A stretch of DNA of 57,981 nucleotides from an uncultured Collinsella sp. (GTDB lineage Bacteria > Actinomycetota > Coriobacteriia > Coriobacteriales > Coriobacteriaceae), in assembly GCA_902492755.1 (NCBI GenBank), contig CABUNB010000008.1, positions 1-57,981 on the forward strand, in the 5' to 3' direction. This document shows positions 41,287 to 50,942 of the stretch, in pieces. Both the position numbers and the translations under genes were made by a program. The number at the start of each line of letters is the position of its first letter. The first letter of the stretch is position 1. A model generated the notes under the pieces. That model worked only from the letters and a program-made list of their open reading frames with translations, searched no databases and had not been told where the DNA came from.

Positions 41287-44200
41287 ATGGCTACGTGGGA
41301 TCTTAGCTGTCAATCGAATCAGTCGTCTGCGGACGACAAGGAGCTCGCTCCCTATCTCGCACGCCAAAAGGCGATGCGCGATTTTTTTGAGCGCGCGCTG
41401 TTTGTCCCCAAGGACCAGGACAACAACGGCCTGTACTTTTTGGGCGCCACGACCGGCTCGGGTAAAAACTATACGGCCGAGCAGGTCACGGCTGATCTAA
41501 TTGCCGGCGGCTGGGATGAGTCGGGGTGTTTTAACAAATGCCCCGGCCGCCGTACCTTGGTGTTTGTGGTGCCGGGCAAGGACAACCGCGACAACTATGT
41601 TGCAAACGTGCGCCAACTGCTGGTTGATCAGGGTATGGATTCCAAAGATGCGGCGCGCATGGTGTTCGATCTTCCGCGCGCGGGCGAGAACATCCTGCAT
41701 TGGATCGAGGCCACCCGCGGCAAGGGTGCCGTGGGTGTGCGCAAAATCCCGTGTCCCATCGAAGCAGATGACGAGAACTCTTATCGCGTCATTAAGCGGG
41801 CATGGCGTAACGCTATGGAGGTCGCCGATGACCTTTTGGGCGTCCTTGACACAAGGAGACGCCTGGGAAGTGTTGTCGATCGTCTGACCCCCAGCCTGCG
41901 GGACAAGCTGTCGTTAGCTGATGCGAGCCTGCGTTGGGCAGTGAGTTGCGAGCTTAAAAACATCACGCGTGGCATGGAGATAATCCCTCAGATTTGGCCA
42001 TCTGCGCTACTCAACGACGAGAGCATGCCACATGTGATTGCGTGCACGCCTCAAAAGCTCGTCAACACAATTGATACGGTGACCGGTGCGAGAGTTGTGC
42101 TTTTTAATGCGTCAGCCGCCGAGAAGAGCATGTTTATCTTTGACGAAATCGATCATATGAAGTCCGATATGCTGTCGACGCTGACGGACGATCCCGTGAC
42201 GTTTCAGCCGGATGAGGTGCTGCGCATCCCTGATCGTCATTTTAACGGCGGCGTGGTGGACCCCTTGCTGCTAGGAAATCGAGACCAATGGATGGCGGTC
42301 TACACGCACGCTTCTACGTCGGGTGATCACAAGGGGTCGAATGCCGAGAGGAACAGGGTTTCGCGAGCGAGCGTAGAGGAAGCTGCCGAAGAAATCGCTA
42401 AGGATGCCGAGAATATTCAAAAGGCGCTTGCCTCTTGCATTAAGGAGATGAAGCTACGTCTGCCTTTTGCGCTGTCTGATGAGGCGAAAGAAGAGCAACT
42501 CTTCGGTCGACATCTGTTTGGCAGTGACGATATCTCGGTGGGTGACAACTCGATAAACCCGTTGCGTTACAAGCTCAATGAGAACGGTACCCACAATTTG
42601 ATTACGGCTCATGGGGCGAATGGACAGCCAACAGTCAACAAGGCGGTGCGCCGAGCTCGCGGTATCGTCAGGATGGTGGTGGGTCATCTCGGCCGCTGCG
42701 CTGCACTTATGGACAGCCTGTATTACGGCAGCATTTCGTACAAAGACGATCTTTCGCGCAAGAACATCATCGATGCGCTGGGCATTAGGAACGATCGGAC
42801 CAACGAGAAGTATTTTTGGGATTCGTTGATGATGGCGCTGTTCTTTAAGAACCGTAAGAACGACGATATTGATGCAGTCGACGACTCGATGTATGCGCGT
42901 GGCGTCGACTACCTGGTGATGGAAACCACGCTCGACCATATGTTTACCACGCACCTAACCAGCCATGGCATTGAGCGCATGCCCGAGGCGTACTTGGCCT
43001 CCATTGCTGCCAAGGCACCCTCCGTGTGCATGAGCGCAACTTGGAGCGCATCGACCGTCAAAAACTTCAACCTGGATTACCTCGACGAGGTTCACGGCGT
43101 GGTTCGCAAGGATGCGTGGATTGGCGAGCTCAACCAAGAGATCGTTCGACAGACCAAGCTGTTTAACAAACAGGCGGCAAAGACGTACGACGTTGACGTT
43201 GCTTGGGTTGACGAAGACAAGAATCTTGCCGATATGGCAGCGTTGGCCGGTGGCGCCTTTGGTGGGGCCATCGTATCGCCCGACGAGACGTACGAGCGCG
43301 TGATGGAGTTCTTTGACCAGGTCGGCGTGAGTGAAGGGCTTGCGGTGCGTCTGCGTTTAAAGATTGCCGACAGGGTGGGCACAAGCGACGTCAAGAGCAT
43401 CGAGTTTGAACTGAAGCGCCTAAGCAAGACTCTCGTTGCCGTGAGCGCCTGGGCGCGTGGTGTTGCGCGCGGCGCGCAGCAGGCAGGAGCCATCTTTACG
43501 ACGCGCCACATGGGAAACCATGGCGACTTTAATAGTTTGGCGCTGGACCTTGCCCGAGAAATCGTTGCCGAGCTGGTGATTCGGAACGTTAAGAGCCCCG
43601 AGGCGTCGTACGAGAAGTCGCTCGAGGAGGCCAAGGATATGGTGCCGTGCTTTAACGCTGCAGAATGGGATACCGGTTGGGGCGACGCTCAAAACCGTCT
43701 CGAGATGGGCCAGCCGACCCTGATGTTCATCAATTTGTCGGCTGGTGGCTTTTCCAAGAATCTTAAATACAAGGTACCGGAAAGCTTGTGTCGCACGGTG
43801 CGACAGGTTGATTGTGGCTTCGAGGATGCCGACCGCCGTCCTAAGATGGACCTGGACTTTCTGTACATTGAGTCGCCTACGAGCCGTTTGACGTCGGAAG
43901 TCGAGATTGGCTCGGCGAAATTTGTCCAGCAGGCGTTGACGGGTGTGGTTGAACAGGAAGAGCTAGTGGCGCGCGGAGAGGTCCCGTTTACCGAAAAGCG
44001 TCATAACGTACGGCTGCTGCTGTCTGGCACCAAACGGAATCTGCCGGTTCGCAATACCCTCTCTTATCAGGTCGAAGGTGCTCGCATTGTGGCGCAGGCC
44101 GTGGGCCGCCTGATGCGCACGAGCGTAAAGATGCCCCGCGTACAGGTGATGCTCGATCGCGAAATTGCGAACGATTGCAACTTCTCCTTCTTACATGATT

Positions 44201-45219
44201 TGCCGATGGGCTACGAGCTTGAGCAAGTGGTTGGTGCTTGCTCAGCTGCTAACAATCATATGGCGGATGATAAAGACCACGCTGCCGATAAGCAGCAGAA
44301 TCTTGCCGCCTTTAAGAACAATCTTGCCCGGCAAAAGCATGAGAAGTTGGCATGGAAAGTCACTTCGCTTAATGCTGGGATGGAGGATCTTGCCGCCTTT
44401 GACGATGAGCGCGACTTCTATCTGCATCATTTTTGCCTGCCGTGGGAGGATCTCGCGAACTATCCGGCGCGCCGAAGCACCGCGTTGCGTATGCCGTATG
44501 CCACGAGCGGTTATGCGTATGCAGAAGGCGGTGCGTGCAAGGTGCCGCACTTTGAATTTCCCAACTACGATGGCGAGCCTGTCGAGCAGATTGCTGCCCG
44601 TCTGGAGGAGTGCTGCCGCTATAACGAGGGCTTTAAGGGTGCGAAAGTTCGCCAGGTAAGCCAGGCAGCTGCCCGCGTGCCCGAGCTGCTCTCGATTCGT
44701 GAAGTGCGCGAGCGCTGGTCGCGCGACGGGGTGCCCGCGACGCTGCAGCCGGCGGCGACGGTGCACATGACGCCCTACATGTTCCAGGCGGTGTACCTGG
44801 GAGAACTGGGAGAGTCTGCCGGTAGGGCCATCTTTGAGGCGTATTACGACGGGCGCTATTCGCTTGCTCGTGGTGATGCAGCCCATGCCGAGACGGGTGG
44901 CGATTTTGAGGTGCTCGATGCCGCTGGCAACAAGACCGGGGTGTGGATTGACTTTAAGCACTACCGTATCGGCGCCTATGAGGCCTACAGGCGCAACGGC
45001 GGCGAGACCACGGACGCCGAGCGCTTTAAGGCCAAGGCTCAAAAAGTTGGGGCGAAGCGCCTGTTGATCGTCAATGTGTTGGCCGATGAAGCGGCGCTGG
45101 GGCTCCGCCAAAAGCCAATCGACGACGAGGGGATGGTGTTCTCCTTCCCCTATATGGCTGCCGACGGCGCAATCAACCTGGAGATGATGGAGGCGGTCGG
45201 CCGTGCAATCGAAGCCTAA
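41287..45219 (+). CDS. SF2 helicase fused to a C-terminal PD-(D/E)xK-like nuclease
   Basis: A 1310-aa cytoplasmic protein. Walker A is GATTGSGKN (53-61), Walker B FDEIDHM (D286, E287, D289), motif III MSATW (from M582), and motif VI QAVGRLMR (Q937 to R944), as in DinG/Rad3-like SF2 helicases. Near the C-terminus WIDFKHY (D1222, K1224), preceded by acidic residues E1208/D1211, looks like the PD-(D/E)xK restriction nuclease core. A helicase-nuclease of this type would unwind and cut invading DNA. It overlaps the next gene by 17 bp. ATG 41287 follows GGAGG; the annotated upstream TTG is less likely. Confidence 0.8.
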   Translation: MATWDLSCQSNQSSADDKELAPYLARQKAMRDFFERALFVPKDQDNNGLYFLGATTGSGKNYTAEQVTADLIAGGWDESGCFNKCPGRRTLVFVVPGKDNRDNYVANVRQLLVDQGMDSKDAARMVFDLPRAGENILHWIEATRGKGAVGVRKIPCPIEADDENSYRVIKRAWRNAMEVADDLLGVLDTRRRLGSVVDRLTPSLRDKLSLADASLRWAVSCELKNITRGMEIIPQIWPSALLNDESMPHVIACTPQKLVNTIDTVTGARVVLFNASAAEKSMFIFDEIDHMKSDMLSTLTDDPVTFQPDEVLRIPDRHFNGGVVDPLLLGNRDQWMAVYTHASTSGDHKGSNAERNRVSRASVEEAAEEIAKDAENIQKALASCIKEMKLRLPFALSDEAKEEQLFGRHLFGSDDISVGDNSINPLRYKLNENGTHNLITAHGANGQPTVNKAVRRARGIVRMVVGHLGRCAALMDSLYYGSISYKDDLSRKNIIDALGIRNDRTNEKYFWDSLMMALFFKNRKNDDIDAVDDSMYARGVDYLVMETTLDHMFTTHLTSHGIERMPEAYLASIAAKAPSVCMSATWSASTVKNFNLDYLDEVHGVVRKDAWIGELNQEIVRQTKLFNKQAAKTYDVDVAWVDEDKNLADMAALAGGAFGGAIVSPDETYERVMEFFDQVGVSEGLAVRLRLKIADRVGTSDVKSIEFELKRLSKTLVAVSAWARGVARGAQQAGAIFTTRHMGNHGDFNSLALDLAREIVAELVIRNVKSPEASYEKSLEEAKDMVPCFNAAEWDTGWGDAQNRLEMGQPTLMFINLSAGGFSKNLKYKVPESLCRTVRQVDCGFEDADRRPKMDLDFLYIESPTSRLTSEVEIGSAKFVQQALTGVVEQEELVARGEVPFTEKRHNVRLLLSGTKRNLPVRNTLSYQVEGARIVAQAVGRLMRTSVKMPRVQVMLDREIANDCNFSFLHDLPMGYELEQVVGACSAANNHMADDKDHAADKQQNLAAFKNNLARQKHEKLAWKVTSLNAGMEDLAAFDDERDFYLHHFCLPWEDLANYPARRSTALRMPYATSGYAYAEGGACKVPHFEFPNYDGEPVEQIAARLEECCRYNEGFKGAKVRQVSQAAARVPELLSIREVRERWSRDGVPATLQPAATVHMTPYMFQAVYLGELGESAGRAIFEAYYDGRYSLARGDAAHAETGGDFEVLDAAGNKTGVWIDFKHYRIGAYEAYRRNGGETTDAERFKAKAQKVGAKRLLIVNVLADEAALGLRQKPIDDEGMVFSFPYMAADGAINLEMMEAVGRAIEA

Positions 45220-47098
45220 CCAGTCGTGTGGTCTGGGAGACATCGCTGTGTCCGAGCTCGTGTTGCAGCTCGATGCGGCGGCTGCCGAGGGGCGCTACTC
45301 GGTCTTTTGGTGCAACGTAGGCGATGCTGGTAAGCATGCCGTGGCAGACTTTATGGCCGATGTATGCCAGACGGGTAAGGTCGTCGCGCTCACGCAGCTT
45401 GCAGACAACCGCGTCTTTCTGATGGTCAAAGCGGGCGTGCAGACGGGCGACCTTAACGCCTCGCTTTATCAGGAGCAGGTGGTTCCGATTAAAACTCATT
45501 GGGACGAGCTGGATGATTACGTAGCGTTGCGCCTGCTGTTTAACTCCTGCTCTCAGTTTGAGGGGATTGAGGACGAAGTTCCCAATGACACCGGACACCT
45601 GTATGTCATTAGCGCCAAGGGTGCCCGCCGCGATGCTGTCGAAAGCGACGGAAGGGGACCTGCCAAGATCGAAACGGTTGAAATCGTTATCGATGAGGAT
45701 TGCACCTTTGATCTTAAGATTCGGACGTTTACCAAGCGCCGTGTGCTTATTGGCAGGGCACAAGGTGACGAGAAAGAGCTCGAAAAGATTAAGAGCCAGG
45801 TGGGCTACAGGCTATCGCCCGTGGCGACGATGGTGCTTGCCCACGAACAAAAAGACGAGTACATCCTGCGCCGAGCCAAGGGCGACAAGCCATCCAAGCG
45901 CCGTGATCTGACGTTCTCGGCCCAGGCGGACAAGGTCGCCTATACCAAGAAGGGCATTCTGTATCGAGAGCTGCAGATTCTCGAACGCCGTTACAGCGAC
46001 TTCGCCCGGGTGACGCTCATGGAATACCCGCGTAAGAGTTTCTACGAGGTGCTCAAGGGTGATGAGTACGCGCGCGTGGTTGCGGAGCGCATGGCGGGGC
46101 AGCGGATCGTGGTGTCGTTTGCGCGTAATGGGCTTGCCGAAGTGGCGCGCCGGCTGGCCGATCGACTTAACGATTCCTCGTGGGGCGTTCGCGCATCGTA
46201 TGGCGGAAGGACCGTGGATTCGCAGGCGCTGAACCTTGTCGTTGTGCCCAATGAGGTTGCTGAGGACGACGGCTATGTCTTACATGTTGGCGTGGTGGAA
46301 CAGCACGTGACGCCGGATGTGTGCGAGTCACTGTTTAAGGTGGCGCCAAAGCAAAGGGATCGCAATGCGCAAGAGGCGATCCTGGGCGCCATGCTCAAAG
46401 AACTGCTGGTAAAGCAGGATGTTGTCGACGAGCGGGTGACGGCGTTTGATCTCGACACTTTGGATATTGAGTCGGTGACGGTGTGTGGCTTAGTCGATGT
46501 GCCGCATAAAGCAAAGGACAAGATTGAGCTGGATTCGCGTATCGCTACGTTGGCGATTGGCGCGGATGGGGACATGCGCTATGCCTCACATTCGGCAGAG
46601 GATGGTCCCGAGGACGAGATGGAGCTCGATTTGCTGACCGCGGACGGCAAACTCGATAAGGGCGCCTATGTCTTTGACGTGCATGCGAACGGGCGGTCTA
46701 TGCTTGCGCGCGTGCGGGATACGGGACTGACGACGTTTTCCAACAACTTTATGGCTCTGGTGGGCGAGCATCAGCTCGCGGGCAAGGCGGGGCGTAAGAA
46801 AGAGATTTTCGAGAGCTACAACTCGCCTTATTACGGCATTGGAACGTTCGAGCGCGCGGGCAGGACTTGTTATTTTGTGGGCGTCAACAACGGCACCCAG
46901 GAGGATATGGCGACTGCGATTCACGTGCGTTCGATTGAGATGCTCGGAGGCGATGATTTGTCCGAGTTGTTGGTTCAGCTGGCCAACATAGGCCTTTCGC
47001 GCTATAAGGCTCCGTCCGTGTGGCCGATTCCGGTCAAGTATCTCAACGAGTGCGCTGCGCGTGAGGGCGCGGTGGGGGATGGCGGTGGCGGCAAGTGA
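45203..47098 (+). CDS. Partner of the helicase-nuclease; possible divergent PIWI-like protein
   Basis: A 631-aa soluble protein with no family that I recognise with certainty. The second half looks PIWI-like by arrangement: strand LNLVVVPN, then VGVVEQHVTPD, a helix with NAQEAILGAMLKELL (compare the tQ and nuclear core helix of PIWI domains), and a C-terminal strand-helix-strand ending in a P-I-P-V-x-Y-L segment, where Argonaute and PIWI-RE proteins have a conserved hydrophobic end. No clear DEDX catalytic tetrad is seen, so it may only bind nucleic acid. GTG 45203 follows GGAGGCGG and overlaps the helicase end. The PIWI idea is tentative. Confidence 0.7.
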   Translation: MQSKPNQSCGLGDIAVSELVLQLDAAAAEGRYSVFWCNVGDAGKHAVADFMADVCQTGKVVALTQLADNRVFLMVKAGVQTGDLNASLYQEQVVPIKTHWDELDDYVALRLLFNSCSQFEGIEDEVPNDTGHLYVISAKGARRDAVESDGRGPAKIETVEIVIDEDCTFDLKIRTFTKRRVLIGRAQGDEKELEKIKSQVGYRLSPVATMVLAHEQKDEYILRRAKGDKPSKRRDLTFSAQADKVAYTKKGILYRELQILERRYSDFARVTLMEYPRKSFYEVLKGDEYARVVAERMAGQRIVVSFARNGLAEVARRLADRLNDSSWGVRASYGGRTVDSQALNLVVVPNEVAEDDGYVLHVGVVEQHVTPDVCESLFKVAPKQRDRNAQEAILGAMLKELLVKQDVVDERVTAFDLDTLDIESVTVCGLVDVPHKAKDKIELDSRIATLAIGADGDMRYASHSAEDGPEDEMELDLLTADGKLDKGAYVFDVHANGRSMLARVRDTGLTTFSNNFMALVGEHQLAGKAGRKKEIFESYNSPYYGIGTFERAGRTCYFVGVNNGTQEDMATAIHVRSIEMLGGDDLSELLVQLANIGLSRYKAPSVWPIPVKYLNECAAREGAVGDGGGGK

Positions 47099-47142
47099 TG
47101 GTCTTGCGCAATTATCGCTCCTAGAACTTTTTAAAATTATGC

Positions 47143-47171
47143 TTGCATTGTAAAAGGCGAGAACATATACT
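47143..47171 (+). promoter_or_regulatory. Sigma-70-type promoter for the small acidic protein gene
   Basis: TTGCAT (47143-47148) and TATACT (47166-47171) with an ideal 17-bp spacer, about 80 bp upstream of the ATG at 47252. It is the best promoter match seen in the window. Confidence 0.75.
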
Positions 47172-47193
47172 GCAGCCATAGCACATCAGATGG

Positions 47194-47210
47194 GGTCTCA
47201 AAAAGAGACC
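47194..47210 (+). promoter_or_regulatory. Small hairpin in the 5' UTR
   Basis: GGTCTC (47194-47199) pairs with GAGACC (47205-47210) around five A residues, in the leader of the 64-aa gene. It may stabilise the transcript; no T-run follows. Confidence 0.4.
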
Positions 47211-47251
47211 AAGCAAGCGAGTTTTCAGTTTATGTTGAGAGGTACTTGAGC

Positions 47252-47446
47252 ATGACCAGCAGAATTTTCCCCCTTTACAACGACAATACCGACCATATCG
47301 ATCTCAATACCATCTGCGGTTACAGTATTTGTTCTAAGGCTGAGAACTACATATTCGCTCAAGATGATTCAGAGCTTAGCTCCGAAGATTATGAGTACCT
47401 GAATGATATTGAGCGCGAGCGGGAGTATGAGCTCGGCATCCGCTGA
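47252..47446 (+). CDS. Small acidic protein of unknown function
   Basis: A 64-aa protein with about 17 Asp/Glu residues, concentrated in the C-terminal part (DDSELSSEDYEYLNDIE). No membrane segment. It follows a strong promoter and a leader hairpin; GAGAGG precedes ATG 47252. Small, very acidic proteins near defence islands are sometimes DNA mimics (anti-restriction) or regulators, but nothing here proves that. It lies between the helicase-nuclease operon and the large surface protein gene. Confidence 0.65.
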   Translation: MTSRIFPLYNDNTDHIDLNTICGYSICSKAENYIFAQDDSELSSEDYEYLNDIEREREYELGIR

Positions 47447-47567
47447 TGGATGTGGGCTTGTCTCCAACTCCTCCGATTTAATTACCCCGTTATCACCTCT
47501 TTTTAGCGGGGCACGTTAGATCGACTATGTGTATCAAACATCAGCTCATCGTGGGAAGGAATCGGCA

Positions 47568-50500
47568 ATGAGCAAGAACGTGAATAAGAACATCAATGGC
47601 GGCGCTGCGGGTAAGGCGAAGGCCGCCGGGCGCATGGCGACGGTTGCCGCGGCGACGATCGCCATGACGGGCGGGTCGCTGCTGTCTCCGCTGACCGCGG
47701 TGGCACAGGGTGCGAACGGTGCCGACGCTACTGGGAAGCCGGCTGCGGTGCTGTCTCCTTTGACGGGTGCTGCCGCTGCTAGTACTGGTGCGGGCACGGT
47801 GTCGGCGGCGCAGAAGGTCGCCAACCTGCAGGCTGCGGTCGATGCGGCTCGCACTAAAGCCGCTGCCGCTAAGGCCGACTTGGATACGGCCGCCGCTCCT
47901 TACGACGCCGCCGCTGCCAGCCAGCAGCAGGCGCAGGGTGCCTATGACGCGGCCCATGGTGCAAGCGACGCTGCCACTTCTGCCGCTTCGACCGAGCTGG
48001 AAAAGCAGATGGGCGCTGCGCAGAACAAGGCCGATGCAGATGTGAAGACACTTGAGGACGCTCGGGCTGCGCTTGGTGCCGCTAAGAAGAACCTGGCGGA
48101 CAAGGACGAAGCTTTGATCACCGCCCAGAAGGCGTCAGACGATGCTCGGACTGCGCTTGAGGCTGCCCAGGCTGCCGCATCCGATGCCACGCCCGAGGCC
48201 GTGGCCGCTGCCCAGGCTGCAGCTGATCAGGCTGCGAGCGAGCTGGCGCAGGCCAAGCAGCAGGCGGCTGACGCTCAGGCTAGGCTTTCGGGTGCCCAGG
48301 CTGGCGTTGATGCCGCCGCGGCCAAACAACAGGACGCGCAGGGCAAGCTCTCGGAGGCTCAGCGGGCAAAGGACGCGGCCGATAAAGATGTGAATGCTGC
48401 GCAGGCAAGCTATGACGCCGCCAAGGCCGATCTCGACCGTGCCGAGCAGGGTGCCGCGGGCCCGGAGTACGAGGCTGCCAAGGCCAAGGTGGACGCCGCC
48501 GCTGCCGCGCTGGGCGCCGCCAAGTCGGTCCAGGCGCAGCGCGAAAGCGAGCTCGCTGCTGCCTCGCAGGAAGTGACCACTGCCGAGGGTGAGGTGCAGG
48601 CTGCTCAGCAGGCGCTCGCCGTCCAGCAGCAGGCTGCGGCTGACGCGCAGTCCAAGCTGGACGCTGCCACGGCTACTGCGACCGCGGCAGACGCCGCCGT
48701 CGATCAGGCTAAGGCCGAGCATGCCAATGCGCTCGCGGCGCTGGCCGACGCTCAGGCCAAGCTCTCGGCCGCTAAGGACGAGAAGAACGCTGCCGACAAG
48801 GCGCTCGACCAGGCAAAGGCTCAAAAGCAGCAGGCCGACCAGGCTGTGGCTCAGGCGCAGGCCAAGCTCGACGCTGCCCAAGCTACGGCGAATGCCTCGG
48901 CGGAAAACTACCGCCAGGGCGCCATCGCGTTCTTTAAGAGCGTGGGTGCCGACGATGCAGCGGACCTGATTCTCAACTGCAAATATGCCAGCCTTACCAA
49001 GGTGGGCGAGGAGGTTGACGCGACGAGTCTGGCCAACATGAAGCAAGCAATTGTGTGGCTCAAGGCGTGCAACGAGTATCGCAAGAGCGTCGGCTTGAGC
49101 GAGCTCAAGGTGACGTACAACATGATGGCGACCGCCATTGCCGATGCGAACTACTCTGACACCAAGGTTGCCCATGCTCAGCAGTTCAACGTGGGCGAAA
49201 ACGTGGCGTGGAACTACGGAAGCGATCCGTTCATCCAGTGGGTCGATCAGGAAAAGGCCGTCTTTGACCGCGCTGCGGCTACGCTGGGAGCGACGGGCCT
49301 TACGGGAAAGGCTGCTTTCGATTTTTATCGTCAGCATGGTGACGAAGTGGACCGCTACGTTGCTGCGCATGGCGGGAGCGTGCATACAGTCGGTCACTAC
49401 ATGAATGTGATCGATCCCGATTACACCGTAACGGGCATGGGGGTTTGCACGCGCGGGACGATGAACCGTTGGCTTACGCAGGCGCAGACGTTCTCTATGT
49501 CTGGAGGATGGTACACGAATGCCGCCAATCCGATGACGGTTGCCGAATACGAGGCTGCGCTTAATGCGTGGTGTGACTCGTTGGCAAATCCTGGGCAGGG
49601 CGTGGACGCGGCTCGTCAGGAGCTTTCTGCCGCTCAGGGCGCGGCTGCGCAGGCTGGCGGCAAGGTGAGCGCCGCGTCGCAGGCCGCCGCTGCAAGGCAG
49701 GCTCAAGTCGATGCTGCTGCCGCCGATGTTGACGCTGCTGTCGCTGGGGCCTCGGATGCCCAGGCTGCCGTGGGGGAGAAGCAGGCCGCGGCTGAGGCCG
49801 CTGCGCGTGCCGTGGCTGATGCCCGCGTCGACGTGGACGCTGCCAGCGCTGCGGTTACCGCGGCGCAGAGTGTCGTGACTGCCAAGTCTGATGAACTCGA
49901 TGTCGCCAAGGGCAAGGCTGCCGCTGCCCGGCGTGCGCTGGATGCCGCTCGCGCCGGCGTTGGCGACAAGGAGAGCGCGCTTGCTGCCGCCCAGGACGAG
50001 CTGGCTGCGTACTCTGCCGACGTTGCCGCTGCTCAGCGTGCATTTGATGCGGCCTCGGCGGTGCTCGAGGGGGCGCGTGCCGTTCAGGCTGACGCGCAGG
50101 CTGCAGTGAATGCCGCGCAGGGTGCGGCAGGCCAGGCAGATGCCGACGTCGCTGCTGCCCAGGCCGAGCTTGTTGCCGCCCAGGCTGCTGCGAGCGGTGC
50201 CGGCACGGCTGTGACCGCGGCTCAGGCCGCATCCGTCGCGGCTGCTGCTCGTGCGGCTCAGCTACATGATGCCGCCGCGGCGCTTGCTCAGGCGACGGAG
50301 GACAAGGCCGCTGCCGATGCTGCTGTTGAGGCAGCGGCTTCGGCGAAGACCGATGCCGAGTCTGGCGTGACTGCGGCGGACGACGCCGTAACGGATGCGA
50401 CCGCTGATCGCGATGCTTCTGCCGCCGCGGTTGCCCGCCTGCGCAGGATCAACCTTACCGACGCCATCGCTAGCGGCCGTGCCAACGATGCGGATGAGGC

Positions 50501-50918
50501 GCTCAACGCTAAGATCGCTGCGGCCCACGATGCCGCCGAGCGTGCCGCAGCTGCCAAGATTGAGCTCGACGCTACTGCCGCCGCAACCGATGCGGTGGCA
50601 CCGACCTACTGGGAGGCACTCGGTGCCTACAACACTGCCAAGGCCGAGCTCGACGCTGCTATCGCTGAGCTCAACGCCGAGATTGCCCGCCAGGAAGCTG
50701 CCGAGCGCGGTGCCGGTGCGCAGGTTCAGCCTGCAACGCAGGTGACGTATCAGGCCAAGCATATGACCTCGGCGTCCGAGGTCACCACGCAGCAGACGAC
50801 GATGCCCGCAACGGGCGACGTCTCCAACCTGCTGGGCGAGACGTTCGTGATCGGCGGCACGGTCCTGGTTGCCGCCGGCGTCTTCCTCTCCGACAAGCGC
50901 CGCCAACTGACCCGTTAG
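47568..50918 (+). CDS. Sortase-anchored surface protein with Ala-rich coiled coils and a CAP domain
   Basis: A 1116-aa secreted protein. An N-terminal signal peptide (hydrophobic stretch TVAAATIAMTGGSLLSPLTA, cleavage near residue 45) is followed by an Ala/Asp/Gln/Lys-rich coiled coil (about 75-440), a CAP/SCP domain (about 445-665; WLKACNEYRKSVGL, HAQQFNVGENVAW, then GHYMNVIDPDYT), a second Ala-rich coiled coil (about 670-1030) and a C-terminal sorting signal MPATGD (from M1079), hydrophobic segment and basic end KRRQLTR. The motif is MPxTG rather than LPxTG. A fibrous adhesin or cell-wall protein is likely. ATG 47568 follows GGGAAGGA; terminator at 50943. Confidence 0.9.
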   Translation: MSKNVNKNINGGAAGKAKAAGRMATVAAATIAMTGGSLLSPLTAVAQGANGADATGKPAAVLSPLTGAAAASTGAGTVSAAQKVANLQAAVDAARTKAAAAKADLDTAAAPYDAAAASQQQAQGAYDAAHGASDAATSAASTELEKQMGAAQNKADADVKTLEDARAALGAAKKNLADKDEALITAQKASDDARTALEAAQAAASDATPEAVAAAQAAADQAASELAQAKQQAADAQARLSGAQAGVDAAAAKQQDAQGKLSEAQRAKDAADKDVNAAQASYDAAKADLDRAEQGAAGPEYEAAKAKVDAAAAALGAAKSVQAQRESELAAASQEVTTAEGEVQAAQQALAVQQQAAADAQSKLDAATATATAADAAVDQAKAEHANALAALADAQAKLSAAKDEKNAADKALDQAKAQKQQADQAVAQAQAKLDAAQATANASAENYRQGAIAFFKSVGADDAADLILNCKYASLTKVGEEVDATSLANMKQAIVWLKACNEYRKSVGLSELKVTYNMMATAIADANYSDTKVAHAQQFNVGENVAWNYGSDPFIQWVDQEKAVFDRAAATLGATGLTGKAAFDFYRQHGDEVDRYVAAHGGSVHTVGHYMNVIDPDYTVTGMGVCTRGTMNRWLTQAQTFSMSGGWYTNAANPMTVAEYEAALNAWCDSLANPGQGVDAARQELSAAQGAAAQAGGKVSAASQAAAARQAQVDAAAADVDAAVAGASDAQAAVGEKQAAAEAAARAVADARVDVDAASAAVTAAQSVVTAKSDELDVAKGKAAAARRALDAARAGVGDKESALAAAQDELAAYSADVAAAQRAFDAASAVLEGARAVQADAQAAVNAAQGAAGQADADVAAAQAELVAAQAAASGAGTAVTAAQAASVAAAARAAQLHDAAAALAQATEDKAAADAAVEAAASAKTDAESGVTAADDAVTDATADRDASAAAVARLRRINLTDAIASGRANDADEALNAKIAAAHDAAERAAAAKIELDATAAATDAVAPTYWEALGAYNTAKAELDAAIAELNAEIARQEAAERGAGAQVQPATQVTYQAKHMTSASEVTTQQTTMPATGDVSNLLGETFVIGGTVLVAAGVFLSDKRRQLTR

Positions 50919-50942
50919 GGACGGAGGAAAACGGATCATTTT

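Noticed and set aside
48135..49706. 523-codon minus-strand frame within the surface protein gene
   Set aside because: The repetitive Ala-rich codons of the plus strand produce stop-free antisense frames; no ribosome binding site or motif.
47568..50918. DNA-level tandem repeats in the surface gene as a minisatellite
   Set aside because: The repetition is in amino-acid composition (Ala-rich heptads); no exact DNA period could be followed by eye.
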